DNA of 64,000 nt. It comes from Pseudomonas khorasanensis. GTDB taxonomy: Bacteria; Pseudomonadota; Gammaproteobacteria; Pseudomonadales; Pseudomonadaceae. Below the pieces are notes generated by a model, which was not told the DNA's origin, made no database searches, and saw only the letters and a program-made list of their open reading frames with translations. This document shows positions 51,258-60,361 of this stretch, one piece after another (within the stretch, counting starts at the first letter, position 1; every line of letters starts with the position of its first letter). Both the position numbers and the translations under genes were made by a program. Location: NCBI RefSeq assembly GCF_014268505.2, contig NZ_JABWQP020000013.1, forward strand, positions 1 through 64,000. Direction: 5' to 3'.

Positions 51258-51886
51258 TACTCCTGCGGTGCCAGCGCAGCGATCAATTCTTGGGTGGTCA
51301 CGATTGAATGAGCGAAAGTCGGCCCGTTCAATTCGTGGGCGGCGTGCATCATTTCCGGACGAAAAGCGGCGGTCGCATCACGCACCAGAGTGACGTGGTA
51401 TCCCAATTCCGACGCGTAGCGGGCGGTCGCTTCGATGCAGGTGTTCGCGAGCAGGCCGACGATGATTACGTGGGTGATGCCTTTCTGCTTCAGGCGAAAA
51501 TCAAGGTCGGTATTGGCAAATCCGCTGGAGCCCCAATGTTCCTGGACGACAATGTCGCCGTCCTTCGGCGCGAAATCGGGATGCCATTCGCCGCCCCATT
51601 CACCGCGTGCGAAGTGGTGCATGTGCATGATTTTGCACTGGGTCGGTGTTGGATGATCCCAACCTTTGTAGTCGCCGTGCTCCCAGCGGTGGTGCGGCAC
51701 GATGACCACCGGAATATTCTGCGCTCGTACGGCGCGATCAAGGGCTCGCAGGTTGTCGAGCAGCCCGACCTGTTCTGCAATTGGCTTGATAAAGGGGAAG
51801 ACCTTGCCGTTTTCCGAGAGGAAGTCGTTGTACGGATCGACCAGAAGATAGGCGGTGCGGTTCAGCGGATAAGGGGCATTCGACAT
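51257..51886 (-). CDS. Isochorismatase-family cysteine hydrolase
   Basis: The protein has 209 residues from the ATG at 51886 (GGAG ten bases upstream; the upstream GTG is rejected). Catalytic Asp in YLLVDPYNDFL and nucleophile Cys in GLLANTCIEATARYA; HHRWEHGD contributes a probable metal site. Unlike the family member at 24033 it keeps the Cys, so amidase or related activity is likely. Substrate unknown. Confidence 0.88.
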   Translation of the reverse strand: MSNAPYPLNRTAYLLVDPYNDFLSENGKVFPFIKPIAEQVGLLDNLRALDRAVRAQNIPVVIVPHHRWEHGDYKGWDHPTPTQCKIMHMHHFARGEWGGEWHPDFAPKDGDIVVQEHWGSSGFANTDLDFRLKQKGITHVIIVGLLANTCIEATARYASELGYHVTLVRDATAAFRPEMMHAAHELNGPTFAHSIVTTQELIAALAPQE

Positions 51887-51971
51887 GACGATGTACTCCA
51901 CATAAGTTGAGTGACCGGTGCCGTGGGCTTGCCCGGGGCATCAGTTTTTTATGACGGCTGAAAAGCTCAAG

Positions 51972-53000
51972 TCAGTTGAAGGCGCTGCGGTAGGCAAAGA
52001 GGCCAGGCAAGCCACCGGTCATCACAAACAGCAGGTTGCTTCCCGCCGGGTAATCGCCTCGGCGCACGGCAGCCAGCAACCCGGCGAAGGCCTTGCCACC
52101 GTAGACTGGATCCGTCAGCAAGCCTTCAACGGAGGCCAGCAGCCGAACCGCTTCCAGCATCGATTCGGTGGGTGCGCCATAGGCGTCGCCACGTTGACTG
52201 CCATCCACATTGATCGCGCTTTCCAAAAGGGTTGCGGACGGGTCCAGGAGCTGCAAAGTTTCCCGGGTTTTTTCCAGGGTCGTGGCCGTAGTCTGCTCCT
52301 CGGTAGCCAACACCGAATACCCGATAATCTCCGTTGATGATCGAGCCAGTGCAAGACCGGCCTGTAGTCCTGAATGGGTTCCGGCGCTGCCGTTGGGGAT
52401 GATGATCCGCTCGAATTGCACACCGAGCGCGTCCGCCTGGCGGAGAATCTCTCCCGCACAAGCGGCGTAGCCCAGACTGCCCCTGGGGCTGGAGCCGCCT
52501 AAGGGTATGAGGAAGGGTTTTTTGCCTTGGCTTCCAAGCGCGCTGAGCAATTGGGCAGCGTAGCTGTCCGGCGTCGAACCCAGCGGCAGTCGATGGACCT
52601 TTGCGCCAAACAGGCCGTCGAGCAATACGTTGCCGTTATGGCAAAAATCGTCATCACCGCGCACTGCGGACGGGGTCAGGATAAGCTCGCAGGCCAAACC
52701 GTGGCGGGCCGCGACGGCGGCAGTCAACCGGGCGTGATTGGATTGAAAACCGCCCCAGGTAACCAGTGTGTCCGCGCCTTCGGCCAATGCTTCGCCAAGC
52801 AGGAATTCGAGTTTGCGCAGCTTATTACCACCGCCGCCGAGGCCCATCAAATCATCGCGTTTGACGTAGAGATTGCAGCCATGCAGTTCGGGTAACCGGC
52901 TCAGGCGGGACAACTTCTGAATCGGCGTCGGGCCTTCCAGCAGCGCCACTCGGGGGTAAGCAGCCAGCGCAGTTTCCAGTTGATTCAAGTCGTTAGGCAT
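51972..53000 (-). CDS. PLP-dependent D-cysteine desulfhydrase / ACC-deaminase family
   Basis: The protein has 342 residues. PLP lysine in GGGGNKLRKLEFLL and the SNHARLTAA loop define the ACC-deaminase/D-cysteine desulfhydrase family; LIPLGGSSPRGSLGY binds phosphate. It probably degrades D-cysteine to pyruvate, ammonia and sulfide; the ACC deaminase signature residues cannot be judged here. It is monocistronic. Confidence 0.88.
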   Translation of the reverse strand: MPNDLNQLETALAAYPRVALLEGPTPIQKLSRLSRLPELHGCNLYVKRDDLMGLGGGGNKLRKLEFLLGEALAEGADTLVTWGGFQSNHARLTAAVAARHGLACELILTPSAVRGDDDFCHNGNVLLDGLFGAKVHRLPLGSTPDSYAAQLLSALGSQGKKPFLIPLGGSSPRGSLGYAACAGEILRQADALGVQFERIIIPNGSAGTHSGLQAGLALARSSTEIIGYSVLATEEQTTATTLEKTRETLQLLDPSATLLESAINVDGSQRGDAYGAPTESMLEAVRLLASVEGLLTDPVYGGKAFAGLLAAVRRGDYPAGSNLLFVMTGGLPGLFAYRSAFN

Positions 53001-53098
53001 GACGGTTCACTTGACGTTGATGGAAGGACGTGGGGCGGTCACTTCAACAAGCCCCCGGCGAAATGGTTAATCACTGGGATTGCAGTTAAGTCGCTTTG

Positions 53099-53755
53099 TC
53101 AGGCTGTGGCGCAATCTCGTGCCACTTGCCTGAGGATTTGTTCGTACTCTTTGACTGACAGCGATCCGGACACCAGCTGACGACCGTTCACCACCATGGC
53201 CGGCACCGAGTTAATTCCACGATCAAGGTAAAAACTTTCAAGTTCACGGACCTCGATAGCGAACGCCTCGCTGGCCAGAATCTCGCGGGCGCGGGTGGTT
53301 GAAAGTCCTGCTTCACCGGCAAGGCGCACCAGCGTTTCGTGGTCGCTGGGGTTCTCGCCATTAGTGAAATAAGCCTTGAGCAGGATTTTGTTCATTGCTA
53401 CCTGGTGGCCTTCTTGCACGGCCCAGAGCAGAAGGCGATGGGCATCGAAGGTGTTGTAGAAATGGCTGCGCTTTTCCAGGTCGAACTGAAAACCAATGGC
53501 CTTGCCACGCGCAACTATCATTTCATTGCGGGAAGCGACTTCTTCGGCGCTGCGACCGTATTTGCGCATCATGTGCTTGATGGCGTGCTCGCCCTCAGCC
53601 GGCATGTCCGGGTTCAGTTCGAAGGGCTTGAAGGTCAGCTCCACGGCAACCTCGCCGGCAACATTTGCGATGGCTTGCTCCAGCGCTGCGGCGCCGAGTG
53701 CGCACCAGGGGCAAACGACATCCGACACAAAGTCGATACTGACGGGGAAAGTCAT
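53099..53755 (-). CDS. DsbA-family (FrnE-like) thiol oxidoreductase
   Basis: The protein has 218 residues from the ATG at 53755 (AGGAG upstream). CPWC active site near the N-terminus in IDFVSDVVCPWCALG, and SVPAMVVNGRQLVSG for the cis-Pro loop. Without a signal peptide it is cytosolic, like FrnE and 2-hydroxychromene-2-carboxylate isomerase relatives. Its partner is not known. Confidence 0.92.
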   Translation of the reverse strand: MTFPVSIDFVSDVVCPWCALGAAALEQAIANVAGEVAVELTFKPFELNPDMPAEGEHAIKHMMRKYGRSAEEVASRNEMIVARGKAIGFQFDLEKRSHFYNTFDAHRLLLWAVQEGHQVAMNKILLKAYFTNGENPSDHETLVRLAGEAGLSTTRAREILASEAFAIEVRELESFYLDRGINSVPAMVVNGRQLVSGSLSVKEYEQILRQVARDCATA

Positions 53756-53912
53756 TTTTAGTCTCCTGTTGGCGCCCCGTCGACATGATGAGGGGAGCAG
53801 TAGGATGGACTTTAGAGTGTTGCGTTCAGGGGATAAATCAGGGGTGGAGAACATCACTTATAACGCTGTGTAATCAATCCACATCCCGCATTGACGGTTT
53901 GCAGAAGGTAAA

Positions 53913-53946
53913 TCGCCCTCCCTGGCTGAAGCCGCCGGGGAGGGCG
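53913..53946 (-). terminator. Terminator after the EGKCG/EF-hand gene
   Basis: On the minus strand TCGCCCTCCC and GGGAGGGCGA pair across a loop, followed by TTTACC. Confidence 0.65.
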
Positions 53947-53965
53947 AATGTTACGAGAGCAGGAA

Positions 53966-54448
53966 TCAGTTCTGCGCTTTGCTCATGCGGGTGAAAAGCT
54001 CGGTGGGTACTTTCTTGCCGTTGGAAATGTACTGGTTGGTTCTGAACTTGTAGACCTCACCTTCCGAAAGAAAACCATCGTGGTTGGTGTCCATCGCTTT
54101 AAATTCTTCACCGCCCTGAGGTGCCACAGTCAGCAGTTCTTTTTGGGAGACGAGGCCATCATGGTCGGTATCTGTGCGAGCGAAAGAGTCGTCACCACAT
54201 TTGCCTTCACCGCACTTGCCTTCGGCAGCAGCGGACTTGTCGCTGGCTTGGCTGGAACCGCATTTGCCTTCGCCACATTTGCCCTCACCACACTTGCCTT
54301 CCCCGGTTTTCTCGGCCGATGCCAGTTGATAGCCTTGGGGCAATGGCTCAACAGCAAAAGCTGCAGACGATGCCAGGCTCATGCCACCGGCTAAAGCAAT
54401 TGCGGCCAGGCCAAGACTGGTTTTGTTCGACATTGGTTTACGGTACAT
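53966..54448 (-). CDS. Secreted EGKCG-repeat RiPP precursor with EF-hands (BufA2/HvfA-like)
   Basis: The protein has 160 residues from the ATG at 54448 (GGAG upstream). A signal peptide (LGLAAIALAGGMSLASSAAF) is followed by a low-complexity part with five EGKCG motifs (about 50-85), then two EF-hand loops, DTDHDGLVSQKE and DTNHDGFLSEGE. EGKCG peptides are substrates of DUF692 MNIO enzymes, which turn the Cys into oxazolone or thiooxazole-type copper ligands. A DUF692 gene lies upstream in the same direction. Unusually for this class, the motif region is fused to an EF-hand domain. Confidence 0.85.
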   Translation of the reverse strand: MYRKPMSNKTSLGLAAIALAGGMSLASSAAFAVEPLPQGYQLASAEKTGEGKCGEGKCGEGKCGSSQASDKSAAAEGKCGEGKCGDDSFARTDTDHDGLVSQKELLTVAPQGGEEFKAMDTNHDGFLSEGEVYKFRTNQYISNGKKVPTELFTRMSKAQN

Positions 54449-54731
54449 AGTGCTTCTCCAGATGCTTTGCGCGGCCAGGCCGCGGTTCATGCCACAGGGC
54501 GGATAGACCCTCAAAGAAGCTCCAGGCGAAGTGGGAAAAACGTGGGGTTGCATGGCTTATGCGCGTCAGCGTCTTCCACTTCGACAGAGTGACCTTATTC
54601 GGGTAGGCCTATTTAGCTGGACTTATGTATCGGCGATGTATCAGGCGAGAGGAGCATTTGTAAGCCAATCCCAAGACTTCGCGTTTGGGTACATAGAGAT
54701 ACAAAAACCAACCTCAGCCTTTGCTCGTCAG
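54449..54731. other. Gap between RiPP precursor and its modification genes
   Basis: 283 bases with no gene. It may hold the precursor promoter, so precursor and enzymes need not share one transcript. Confidence 0.45.
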
Positions 54732-55523
54732 TCAGGACAACAGCTTTAAAACGGGTGTCGCGGCTACGCCGACGGCAGCTTGGGCATGCAGTTGGCGCAG
54801 CAGAACCAGTGCGCCAGCAACGAAGCCGTTCACGTCTGAAGCATCAGCCTCCGCAGCCAAAGCGTGCAGCTGCGCTCGACCATCCAAGTCAGGGAACTGC
54901 TCGATCCGCTGCAACAAACGGAACGCGAGAGGGCTGACCTGGGAGAACTGCACTTGGCCACTCGGCACACGGCTGATCAGCAGCAACGTCGGTTGTTCTG
55001 GCGGCTCAGAAGGCAGGTGCCCTGGCCCGAGTCGATGTACGGCCCAGGTGTAAGCCAGCGGCCAGACGAGCGGGGAAAGCCTGAGGGGACGGTCGAGTAG
55101 CTGCGCCGCATCACCGCCCTTCAACGGCGCGGCGTCCAACTGTTGCAGCGCCATCTCCACCCACTCGTAGTGGGCCAATTCAGGTAAGAACGGGTACCAG
55201 GGATGTCCGTGACCAGGCGAATCCTCCAGGCTCGCTACGAAGTCTACAAACTCGCGTGCAATTTCGCCGAAACGTGGTGTTTGCGCGCGGTAGTCACGCA
55301 AAAAGCGTCGCACCAGCGCACGCCAACCGGCATCACCCAGCACGGCGATCAGTACCGGAAACGTCCCGCCCAGCAACCCCAACAGATTGTTGAACACCAG
55401 GTTGAGATAGACCTGCGCTCTCACTGGATTCATCTGCGCAGGCGGCGCATAACCGTCCGGGTCACGCAGGTAACGGGTCAGCGCGAGTTGCTGACTGTGC
55501 AAACTTGAAGGGGAGTCAGCCAT
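54732..55523 (-). CDS. DUF2063-type partner of the MNIO enzyme (HvfC/BufC-like)
   Basis: The protein has 263 residues. The N-terminal helical domain (LTRYLRDPDGYAPPAQMNPV onward to VYLNLVFNNLLGLLGGTFPV) is typical of DUF2063, the partner that binds precursor peptides and DUF692 enzymes. Its start overlaps the MNIO stop by eight bases (ATGGCTGA), so the two are coupled. Confidence 0.88.
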   Translation of the reverse strand: MADSPSSLHSQQLALTRYLRDPDGYAPPAQMNPVRAQVYLNLVFNNLLGLLGGTFPVLIAVLGDAGWRALVRRFLRDYRAQTPRFGEIAREFVDFVASLEDSPGHGHPWYPFLPELAHYEWVEMALQQLDAAPLKGGDAAQLLDRPLRLSPLVWPLAYTWAVHRLGPGHLPSEPPEQPTLLLISRVPSGQVQFSQVSPLAFRLLQRIEQFPDLDGRAQLHALAAEADASDVNGFVAGALVLLRQLHAQAAVGVAATPVLKLLS

Positions 55524-56400
55524 CCGCGGTCACCCGTACCAGAGCATCCGCGTCGCGTTGCAACCGCCTGATGATGTTCAGCTCAGCCACAAGTTTGTCG
55601 TAGGACGGAAAGTTGAAATCGCGCTCCAGCAGCGTTGGTTTCACGCCAAAGAGGCTATAAGCCTGCCCCAGCAATGACCAGACTACCGGTTTGACCGAGG
55701 CACCATGGGTGTCGATTATCAAGTCCTCGGCTTCGTCATGATGGCCAGCCACGTGCATGGCGACTACGCGTGTTGGTTCCAGGCCGGCCAGGAAAACCGA
55801 TGGATCAAACCGATGGTTCACTGAGTTGACGTACACATTGTTAACGTCGAGCAATAGGTCACAATCGGCCTCGCGAAGTACTGCATTGGTAAACGTAAGT
55901 TCGTCCATGTCCTGATGAGCAGCGGCGTAGTAAGAAACGTTCTCTACGGCAAGACGGCGGCCTAGAATGTCCTGTGCACGACGGATGCGCGCAGCAACGT
56001 GATGAACTGCCTCCTCGGTAAAGGGCAACGGCAGCAGGTCGTATAGGTGGCCGTCGTCACTGCAGTAACTCAGGTGTTCGCTATAGAACGGCACGTTGAA
56101 ACGATCGAGAAACCCGCGTACTTGCTCAAGAAAAGACTCGTCCAGGGGCGCACTGCCACCTAGCGACAGTGACAGGCCATGGCATGAAAGCGGATAGCGT
56201 TCAGCCAGCAACTGCAGGGCATCTCCATGAGCGCCGCCGATGCCGATCCAATTCTCTGGAGCAACCTCCAGAAAATCGAAATCCCCAACGGGAGCGTCAC
56301 GAAGCGTGTTGAGGAGCGCACGGCGCAGGCCGAGCCCAACAGTCGCCTCAAGTGGGGGCTGTGGAGCTGAATGTACTGATGATGAAATGTTCGTTTGCAT
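55516..56400 (-). CDS. DUF692 multinuclear non-haem iron oxidase (HvfB/BufB/MbnB-like)
   Basis: The protein has 294 residues from the ATG at 56400 (GGAG ten bases upstream). TIM-barrel family DUF692: FLEVAPENW, FYSEHLSYC, LAVENVSYY, LLLDVNNVYVNS, MHVAGHHD and IIDTHGASVK supply His, Asp and Glu iron ligands. It oxidatively modifies Cys in peptides; the nearby EGKCG protein is the likely substrate. Its N-terminus (MQTNISS) and upstream leader resemble those of the DoxX gene. Confidence 0.9.
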   Translation of the reverse strand: MQTNISSSVHSAPQPPLEATVGLGLRRALLNTLRDAPVGDFDFLEVAPENWIGIGGAHGDALQLLAERYPLSCHGLSLSLGGSAPLDESFLEQVRGFLDRFNVPFYSEHLSYCSDDGHLYDLLPLPFTEEAVHHVAARIRRAQDILGRRLAVENVSYYAAAHQDMDELTFTNAVLREADCDLLLDVNNVYVNSVNHRFDPSVFLAGLEPTRVVAMHVAGHHDEAEDLIIDTHGASVKPVVWSLLGQAYSLFGVKPTLLERDFNFPSYDKLVAELNIIRRLQRDADALVRVTADG

Positions 56401-56513
56401 GAGCTCAATGCTCCGATTCGACGTCTGGAATCCTCGATCCACAGCCCCTCCACGGTCGACTTTGGCAGTTGGGTGGGCGTGGATCGAGCGATTGAAACCC
56501 GCCACGGTTCTGC

Positions 56514-56933
56514 TCAAACGAGGTTGATCACCACGTTGATGTTGTTGCGCGTCGCTTTGGAATACGGGCATGTCTGATGTGCGGTATCAACCAAGTCTTG
56601 AGCGACTTCTCGATCCAGCCCGGGAAGGTAGACGTTGAGGCGAGCCTGGAGAAAATACGCACCATCAGTGGTGCCTAAATCCACTTCTGCGTTGACGGCA
56701 AGGTCAACCGGGAGAGCGACTTTCATCTTGCTCGCCGCAAGCCCCATTGCGCCGATAAAACAGGCCGACCAACCTGCGGCGAACAACTGCTCTGGGTTGG
56801 TACCGGCGCCAGAGGTGCCAGGCGACGACAGTTTTATATCCAGTCGGCCATCGTCACTGAGGGCGGTGCCATTTCGTCCACCCGAGGAAGTATGAACTTT
56901 GCCTGTGTACAGCACTTTATCAATATGGGTCAT
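56514..56933 (-). CDS. ohr: Organic hydroperoxide resistance protein Ohr
   Basis: The protein has 139 residues. An OsmC/Ohr fold with the two reactive Cys in GWSACFIGAMG and QTCPYSKATRNN. Ohr reduces organic hydroperoxides. Usually regulated by an adjacent OhrR, which is absent here. Its position inside the metal-peptide locus links it with oxidative or metal stress. Confidence 0.9.
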   Translation of the reverse strand: MTHIDKVLYTGKVHTSSGGRNGTALSDDGRLDIKLSSPGTSGAGTNPEQLFAAGWSACFIGAMGLAASKMKVALPVDLAVNAEVDLGTTDGAYFLQARLNVYLPGLDREVAQDLVDTAHQTCPYSKATRNNINVVINLV

Positions 56934-57006
56934 GATGAAACTCCTGATTAATTAGCGGGGTTTAAAAGCGAAAACCTTGTTGACGACTGATGTACGCAAT
57001 AACGAT

Positions 57007-57522
57007 TCAGCGTGCATTCAAACGCTTGATATACCGACCAACGAATGCATCCAGGCTCAGCTTGCCGGCGCCTGTGAACAGCAGCGGCACAAGTGCTACC
57101 AGATAGATCAAAGGCAGCTTGAAATTGCCGTAGCCTTTGTTGCTGATGGAATAGCCCATAGCCAGTTCGCCCAATGTCGACCAGTGTGCCGGCCAGTGAA
57201 CTGCGGCAGTTGCCACGACGGTTACCACTATGAGGATGAGTGCCGAGAGGCGTGTTCCCAGACCTACAAGCAAAGCAATGGAACAGAGCAGTTCTGCCCA
57301 CATTGATAACTGCCAATTGAACGTAGCCGGCAGCTGATTGAAGGGAAAAGGAAAGGCACCTTGAATGCTTGGGAACCAGTTCTCACCGTTCCACTTTTCC
57401 CACCCAGCTTCAAAAAACTCCCAGGCCAGAAAAACGCGCAGGGTTAAAGGGGCGATCCAGTCGCCAACGCGATCGAGGTTAAGGTGCAGCCGATTCAAGG
57501 CCGATGACGCGTTTGTTTGCAT
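57007..57522 (-). CDS. DoxX family membrane protein (HvfD/BufD-like)
   Basis: The protein has 171 residues with four hydrophobic helices (APLTLRVFLAWEFFEAGWEK at the start) characteristic of DoxX. DoxX genes often accompany DUF692/DUF2063 pairs and are the fourth member of the buf/hvf-type operon. GGAGGATT precedes the ATG. It may anchor the complex at the membrane or move quinone electrons; unproven. Confidence 0.88.
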   Translation of the reverse strand: MQTNASSALNRLHLNLDRVGDWIAPLTLRVFLAWEFFEAGWEKWNGENWFPSIQGAFPFPFNQLPATFNWQLSMWAELLCSIALLVGLGTRLSALILIVVTVVATAAVHWPAHWSTLGELAMGYSISNKGYGNFKLPLIYLVALVPLLFTGAGKLSLDAFVGRYIKRLNAR

Positions 57523-58058
57523 TGGTTTAATCCTCCAACTTGTCGTCTGGAAATTGGAAGCAGTTCAGGTGCTCCCAATGACAGGTGTCAGGCACAGGAG
57601 CAACTGCGCTGGCCGTGACCGTAGTTCATCCTGTTGGTGTATCTCGCTTGTGTCTGGGGGTGCGGGAAGATCAATGTTGTGTAACGCGTCTGCCTCCATA
57701 CACACTTGGATACAGAGCAATACCTGTCGAAGGCGCTAACCAGGCATTTGGCCTGTGGCACGGGTTTTAAAGTTTGGATATACGATCGACGGTGTTCTGT
57801 GTTCTGCCGGCAACAGGCAGGAGGCATTCCAGCGGGCTCAGTCATTTCTGACCGCCGATAATCTGTGCTAGCAGAGGAATGTCCCAGGGATCAGTTGAGC
57901 TGTACCACCAGTGTGCCGGTCAACCCGTGCGTGAACTGCACGCGAGTGCGAGTCTGCCAGGCGTTGAGTCCCGCCGCGGCATAACAGATATTTTGCTGGA
58001 GTGAAGGGCTAAGCCTGGCCCAGCCCTGTAAATCAGCGCTGTCGCAGTTATCTGCGCC
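57523..58058. other. Gap with an in-frame open continuation downstream of the crotonase gene
   Basis: On the minus strand the crotonase reading frame continues beyond its TGA at 58059 for another 55 codons, down to 57891, reading CYAAAGLNAWQTRTRVQFTH and LTGTLVVQLN near the end. No start codon is visible inside. It may be a remnant of a separate gene. The rest of the gap shows no gene. Confidence 0.35.
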
Positions 58059-59009
58059 TCATTTTTTCTCGGCGCTGACCTGGCCGGTATATTTAGGGAG
58101 GTTGATTTCCACATCGGCTTTTTGTTGCAGGCCTAGTTCCATAAGGCGGCCGATATGGTGTTGGGCGGCGGGGCGCCGAACCGAGTTGAGAAAACCTGTC
58201 CATTCCTTACCGATGTCTTCGTTTGGGGGCAGGGAGGCTATGTTCACCAGATCCTTGATCTCGCCCAGAGACTGCTTGTCGAAGGTGGCAATGCGGCGAG
58301 CCAGCGTGTCGACGAAGCCGTTCAGTTCTCCTTCGGGGAAACTGCGGTTTACGTAGCCATACCGCTCGGCCAGCTTGCCGTCGATGTCGCTACCGCTCAG
58401 CAAAACCTCTAATGCACGGCCGCGGCCGATGAGGCGCGGCAGACGCGCCATTGGGCCTCCACCAGGGACAAAGCCGGCGCCAATTTCAAATTGGGACAGC
58501 ACTGCCTTGTCGCTGGCAAAACGCATATCGCTGGCCAGGGCCAGTTCGCTGCCTACGCCAGAGGCGCGGCCGTTGATCATCGAGATGGAAACCACTGGGG
58601 ACTTACTCAGACGTACCAGCATGTCCGGAAGGGGCGGTAGGCCGGTCTTCCCGTTAGGCATTTCCAGGGTCCGCTCCAGAGGCTCCGCAAAGTCGTAGTG
58701 GGTCAGGAAGAAACCAGGAACCTTGCTTTCAAAGACCACCACCTTGAGCTTGCTGTCGCTTTCGATCGCGCTGATCACCTTCTCGAGCTGGAAGGTAGAG
58801 TCTGGACCATATATGTTGAAAGGCGGGTTGTTGATCTGCACCCGCCAGTATTCTGGGCTGATTTTTTCAATGAGAAACTGGTTGGGTGAGGAGCTGGCAG
58901 ATTTTGGGGGGCTGGCAGAGTCGGCGCCCAGGGCTTGACCCGCCATGGCGGCACCGCCAAGCAGCATGCTGACGGCGAGAGTCGCACTTACGATACGTCG
59001 TAGTTTCAT
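58059..59009 (-). CDS. Exported crotonase-fold protein
   Basis: The protein has 316 residues from the ATG at 59009 (GGAG eight bases upstream). The N-terminus MKLRRIVSATLAVSMLLGGA followed by AMAGQALGA is a signal peptide. The rest is an enoyl-CoA hydratase/isomerase fold: KVVVFESKVPGFFLTHYDF, ISMINGRASGVGSELALAS and EIGAGFVPGGGPMARLPRL. CoA esters are not expected in the periplasm, so the substrate must differ or the export is cryptic. Confidence 0.82.
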   Translation of the reverse strand: MKLRRIVSATLAVSMLLGGAAMAGQALGADSASPPKSASSSPNQFLIEKISPEYWRVQINNPPFNIYGPDSTFQLEKVISAIESDSKLKVVVFESKVPGFFLTHYDFAEPLERTLEMPNGKTGLPPLPDMLVRLSKSPVVSISMINGRASGVGSELALASDMRFASDKAVLSQFEIGAGFVPGGGPMARLPRLIGRGRALEVLLSGSDIDGKLAERYGYVNRSFPEGELNGFVDTLARRIATFDKQSLGEIKDLVNIASLPPNEDIGKEWTGFLNSVRRPAAQHHIGRLMELGLQQKADVEINLPKYTGQVSAEKK

Positions 59010-59216
59010 GGAGAACTCCAACTTAATCGAATGAACTGCGAGGAACTGACCTGAATCCTGTTCAGGATCACAAGCACCGGATGATGCTCGATTCAGCAGT
59101 ATGATCGGCAGCCGCGTTTTGGCAAATTCAGGCGCAATTACAAGCGGCAGCCGCAGCGCAAGCCAAAGTTTCTGGTCATGGAAGCCAGTTTTGCAAACAA
59201 GCCAGCCGAGCCGACC

Positions 59217-59425
59217 TCACCCCCTCATATGCTTACCAGGAAACGCCCCCACCAACCCGGAAAGCTGCCCAGGCTGCTCATCCAGCGCGAAATGCCCGGA
59301 CTCCAGTACATGAACCTCGGCATTTGGCAAATCCCGGCGATACGCCTCGGCCTCAGCCACATCAAAAGATGGATCAAACTTGCCTCACACCACCAGTGCT
59401 GGAAACGGACAAACCCGGCAAGGCT
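59217..59425 (-). pseudogene. C-terminal remnant of an alpha/beta hydrolase
   Basis: The minus frame reads PFPALVV, a stop, then GKFDPSFDVAEAEAYRR and VHVLESGHFALDEQPGQL. This is the end of an alpha/beta hydrolase with Asp and His of the triad; the stop stands where VVWGKFD is expected (TGG to TGA). The N-terminal two thirds are missing. Confidence 0.7.
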
Positions 59426-59474
59426 GAGCGTTTACAATCGCGGCATTCAATTCTTGGTAAAAGGACGACTCTTC

Positions 59475-59795
59475 ATGATCATTTCCACCACGCACTCCGT
59501 CGAGGGGCGACAGATTACCGCCTATCTGGACATTGTCAGCGCCGAGTCTGTGCAAGGCGTCAACGTTATCCGCGATATGTTCGCGGGCATGCGCGACTTT
59601 TTCGGTGGCCGGTCCCAGACTCTTGAGCGGGCGTTGAAAGAAGCGCGCATTCAGGCAACCGATGAACTGAGAGAGCGGGCGCGGGCACTGCAGGCCGATG
59701 CGGTGGTGGGCGTGGATTTTGAAATCAGCATGCCGGCAGGGAAGGGCGGAATGGTTGTGGTGTTTGTCACTGGGACTGCGGTGAAGTTGCGCTGA
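59475..59795 (+). CDS. YbjQ/UPF0145 family protein
   Basis: The protein has 106 residues with AAGGA nine bases before the ATG. IISTTHSVEGRQITAYLDIV, the LEARIxA-type helix (ERALKEARIQATDELRERA) and ADAVVGVDFEIS define the heavy-metal-binding-like YbjQ family, which forms pentamers. Function unclear. A terminator follows. Confidence 0.92.
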   Translation: MIISTTHSVEGRQITAYLDIVSAESVQGVNVIRDMFAGMRDFFGGRSQTLERALKEARIQATDELRERARALQADAVVGVDFEISMPAGKGGMVVVFVTGTAVKLR

Positions 59796-59812
59796 TCATT
59801 GCCACCAACGCA

Positions 59813-59842
59813 GAGCCCATTCGGACAGAGAATGGGCTTTTT
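59813..59842 (+). terminator. Terminator after the YbjQ-like gene
   Basis: AGCCCATTC and GAATGGGCT pair, followed by TTTTCC. Confidence 0.8.
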
Positions 59843-59851
59843 CCACGTCAA

Positions 59852-60130
59852 TCAGCCTTGGGGCTTGAGGATCACCGCACCTCTTGAGTCATAGGTCAGC
59901 GGTGTATCGATGGCGACGAGAGGCGCTGTGCCGTCAGGTTGAGCCGATGGACCTGGCTCGCTGGGATGGTAGATGACGCCGGGTTGCAGAGTCGGTTTGT
60001 CCGGGTACTTGATGGTGATTTCGCCGGAATCGATCTTTTCCTTGAGTTTCTCCGCAGCGGCTTTGCCGGCAGCGATCTGTTCGTCCGTGAGGTTTACGAC
60101 TGGCATGTTGGGGAATCCGTTGATCTGCAT
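59852..60130 (-). CDS. Small conserved protein of unknown function
   Basis: The protein has 92 residues from the ATG at 60130 (GGGAGAGG upstream). A helical N-terminal half (LTDEQIAAGKAAAEKLKEKI) and a Pro-rich second half. No recognised family. Confidence 0.6.
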   Translation of the reverse strand: MQINGFPNMPVVNLTDEQIAAGKAAAEKLKEKIDSGEITIKYPDKPTLQPGVIYHPSEPGPSAQPDGTAPLVAIDTPLTYDSRGAVILKPQG

Positions 60131-60361
60131 GACCTCTCCCTGAGATTCATTGGTAGGAATAAGGGCAACGGCAGTTCCACGGATATCTTTAGCAAATGCC
60201 GGTAAAGGTATTTGCTTTCGTCATGGCTGGTCCGCTCGTCGGCGATCAGCCGCGCTGAACAGCGAGTCCAAGAATGACCGGCTAGTCTCAAAATCGCTGG
60301 GGTCGATTTTTTCAGGCAAAACAGTTTTGTCGGTATCGGCCCGTCGCGAAGGGGAGAGGCT

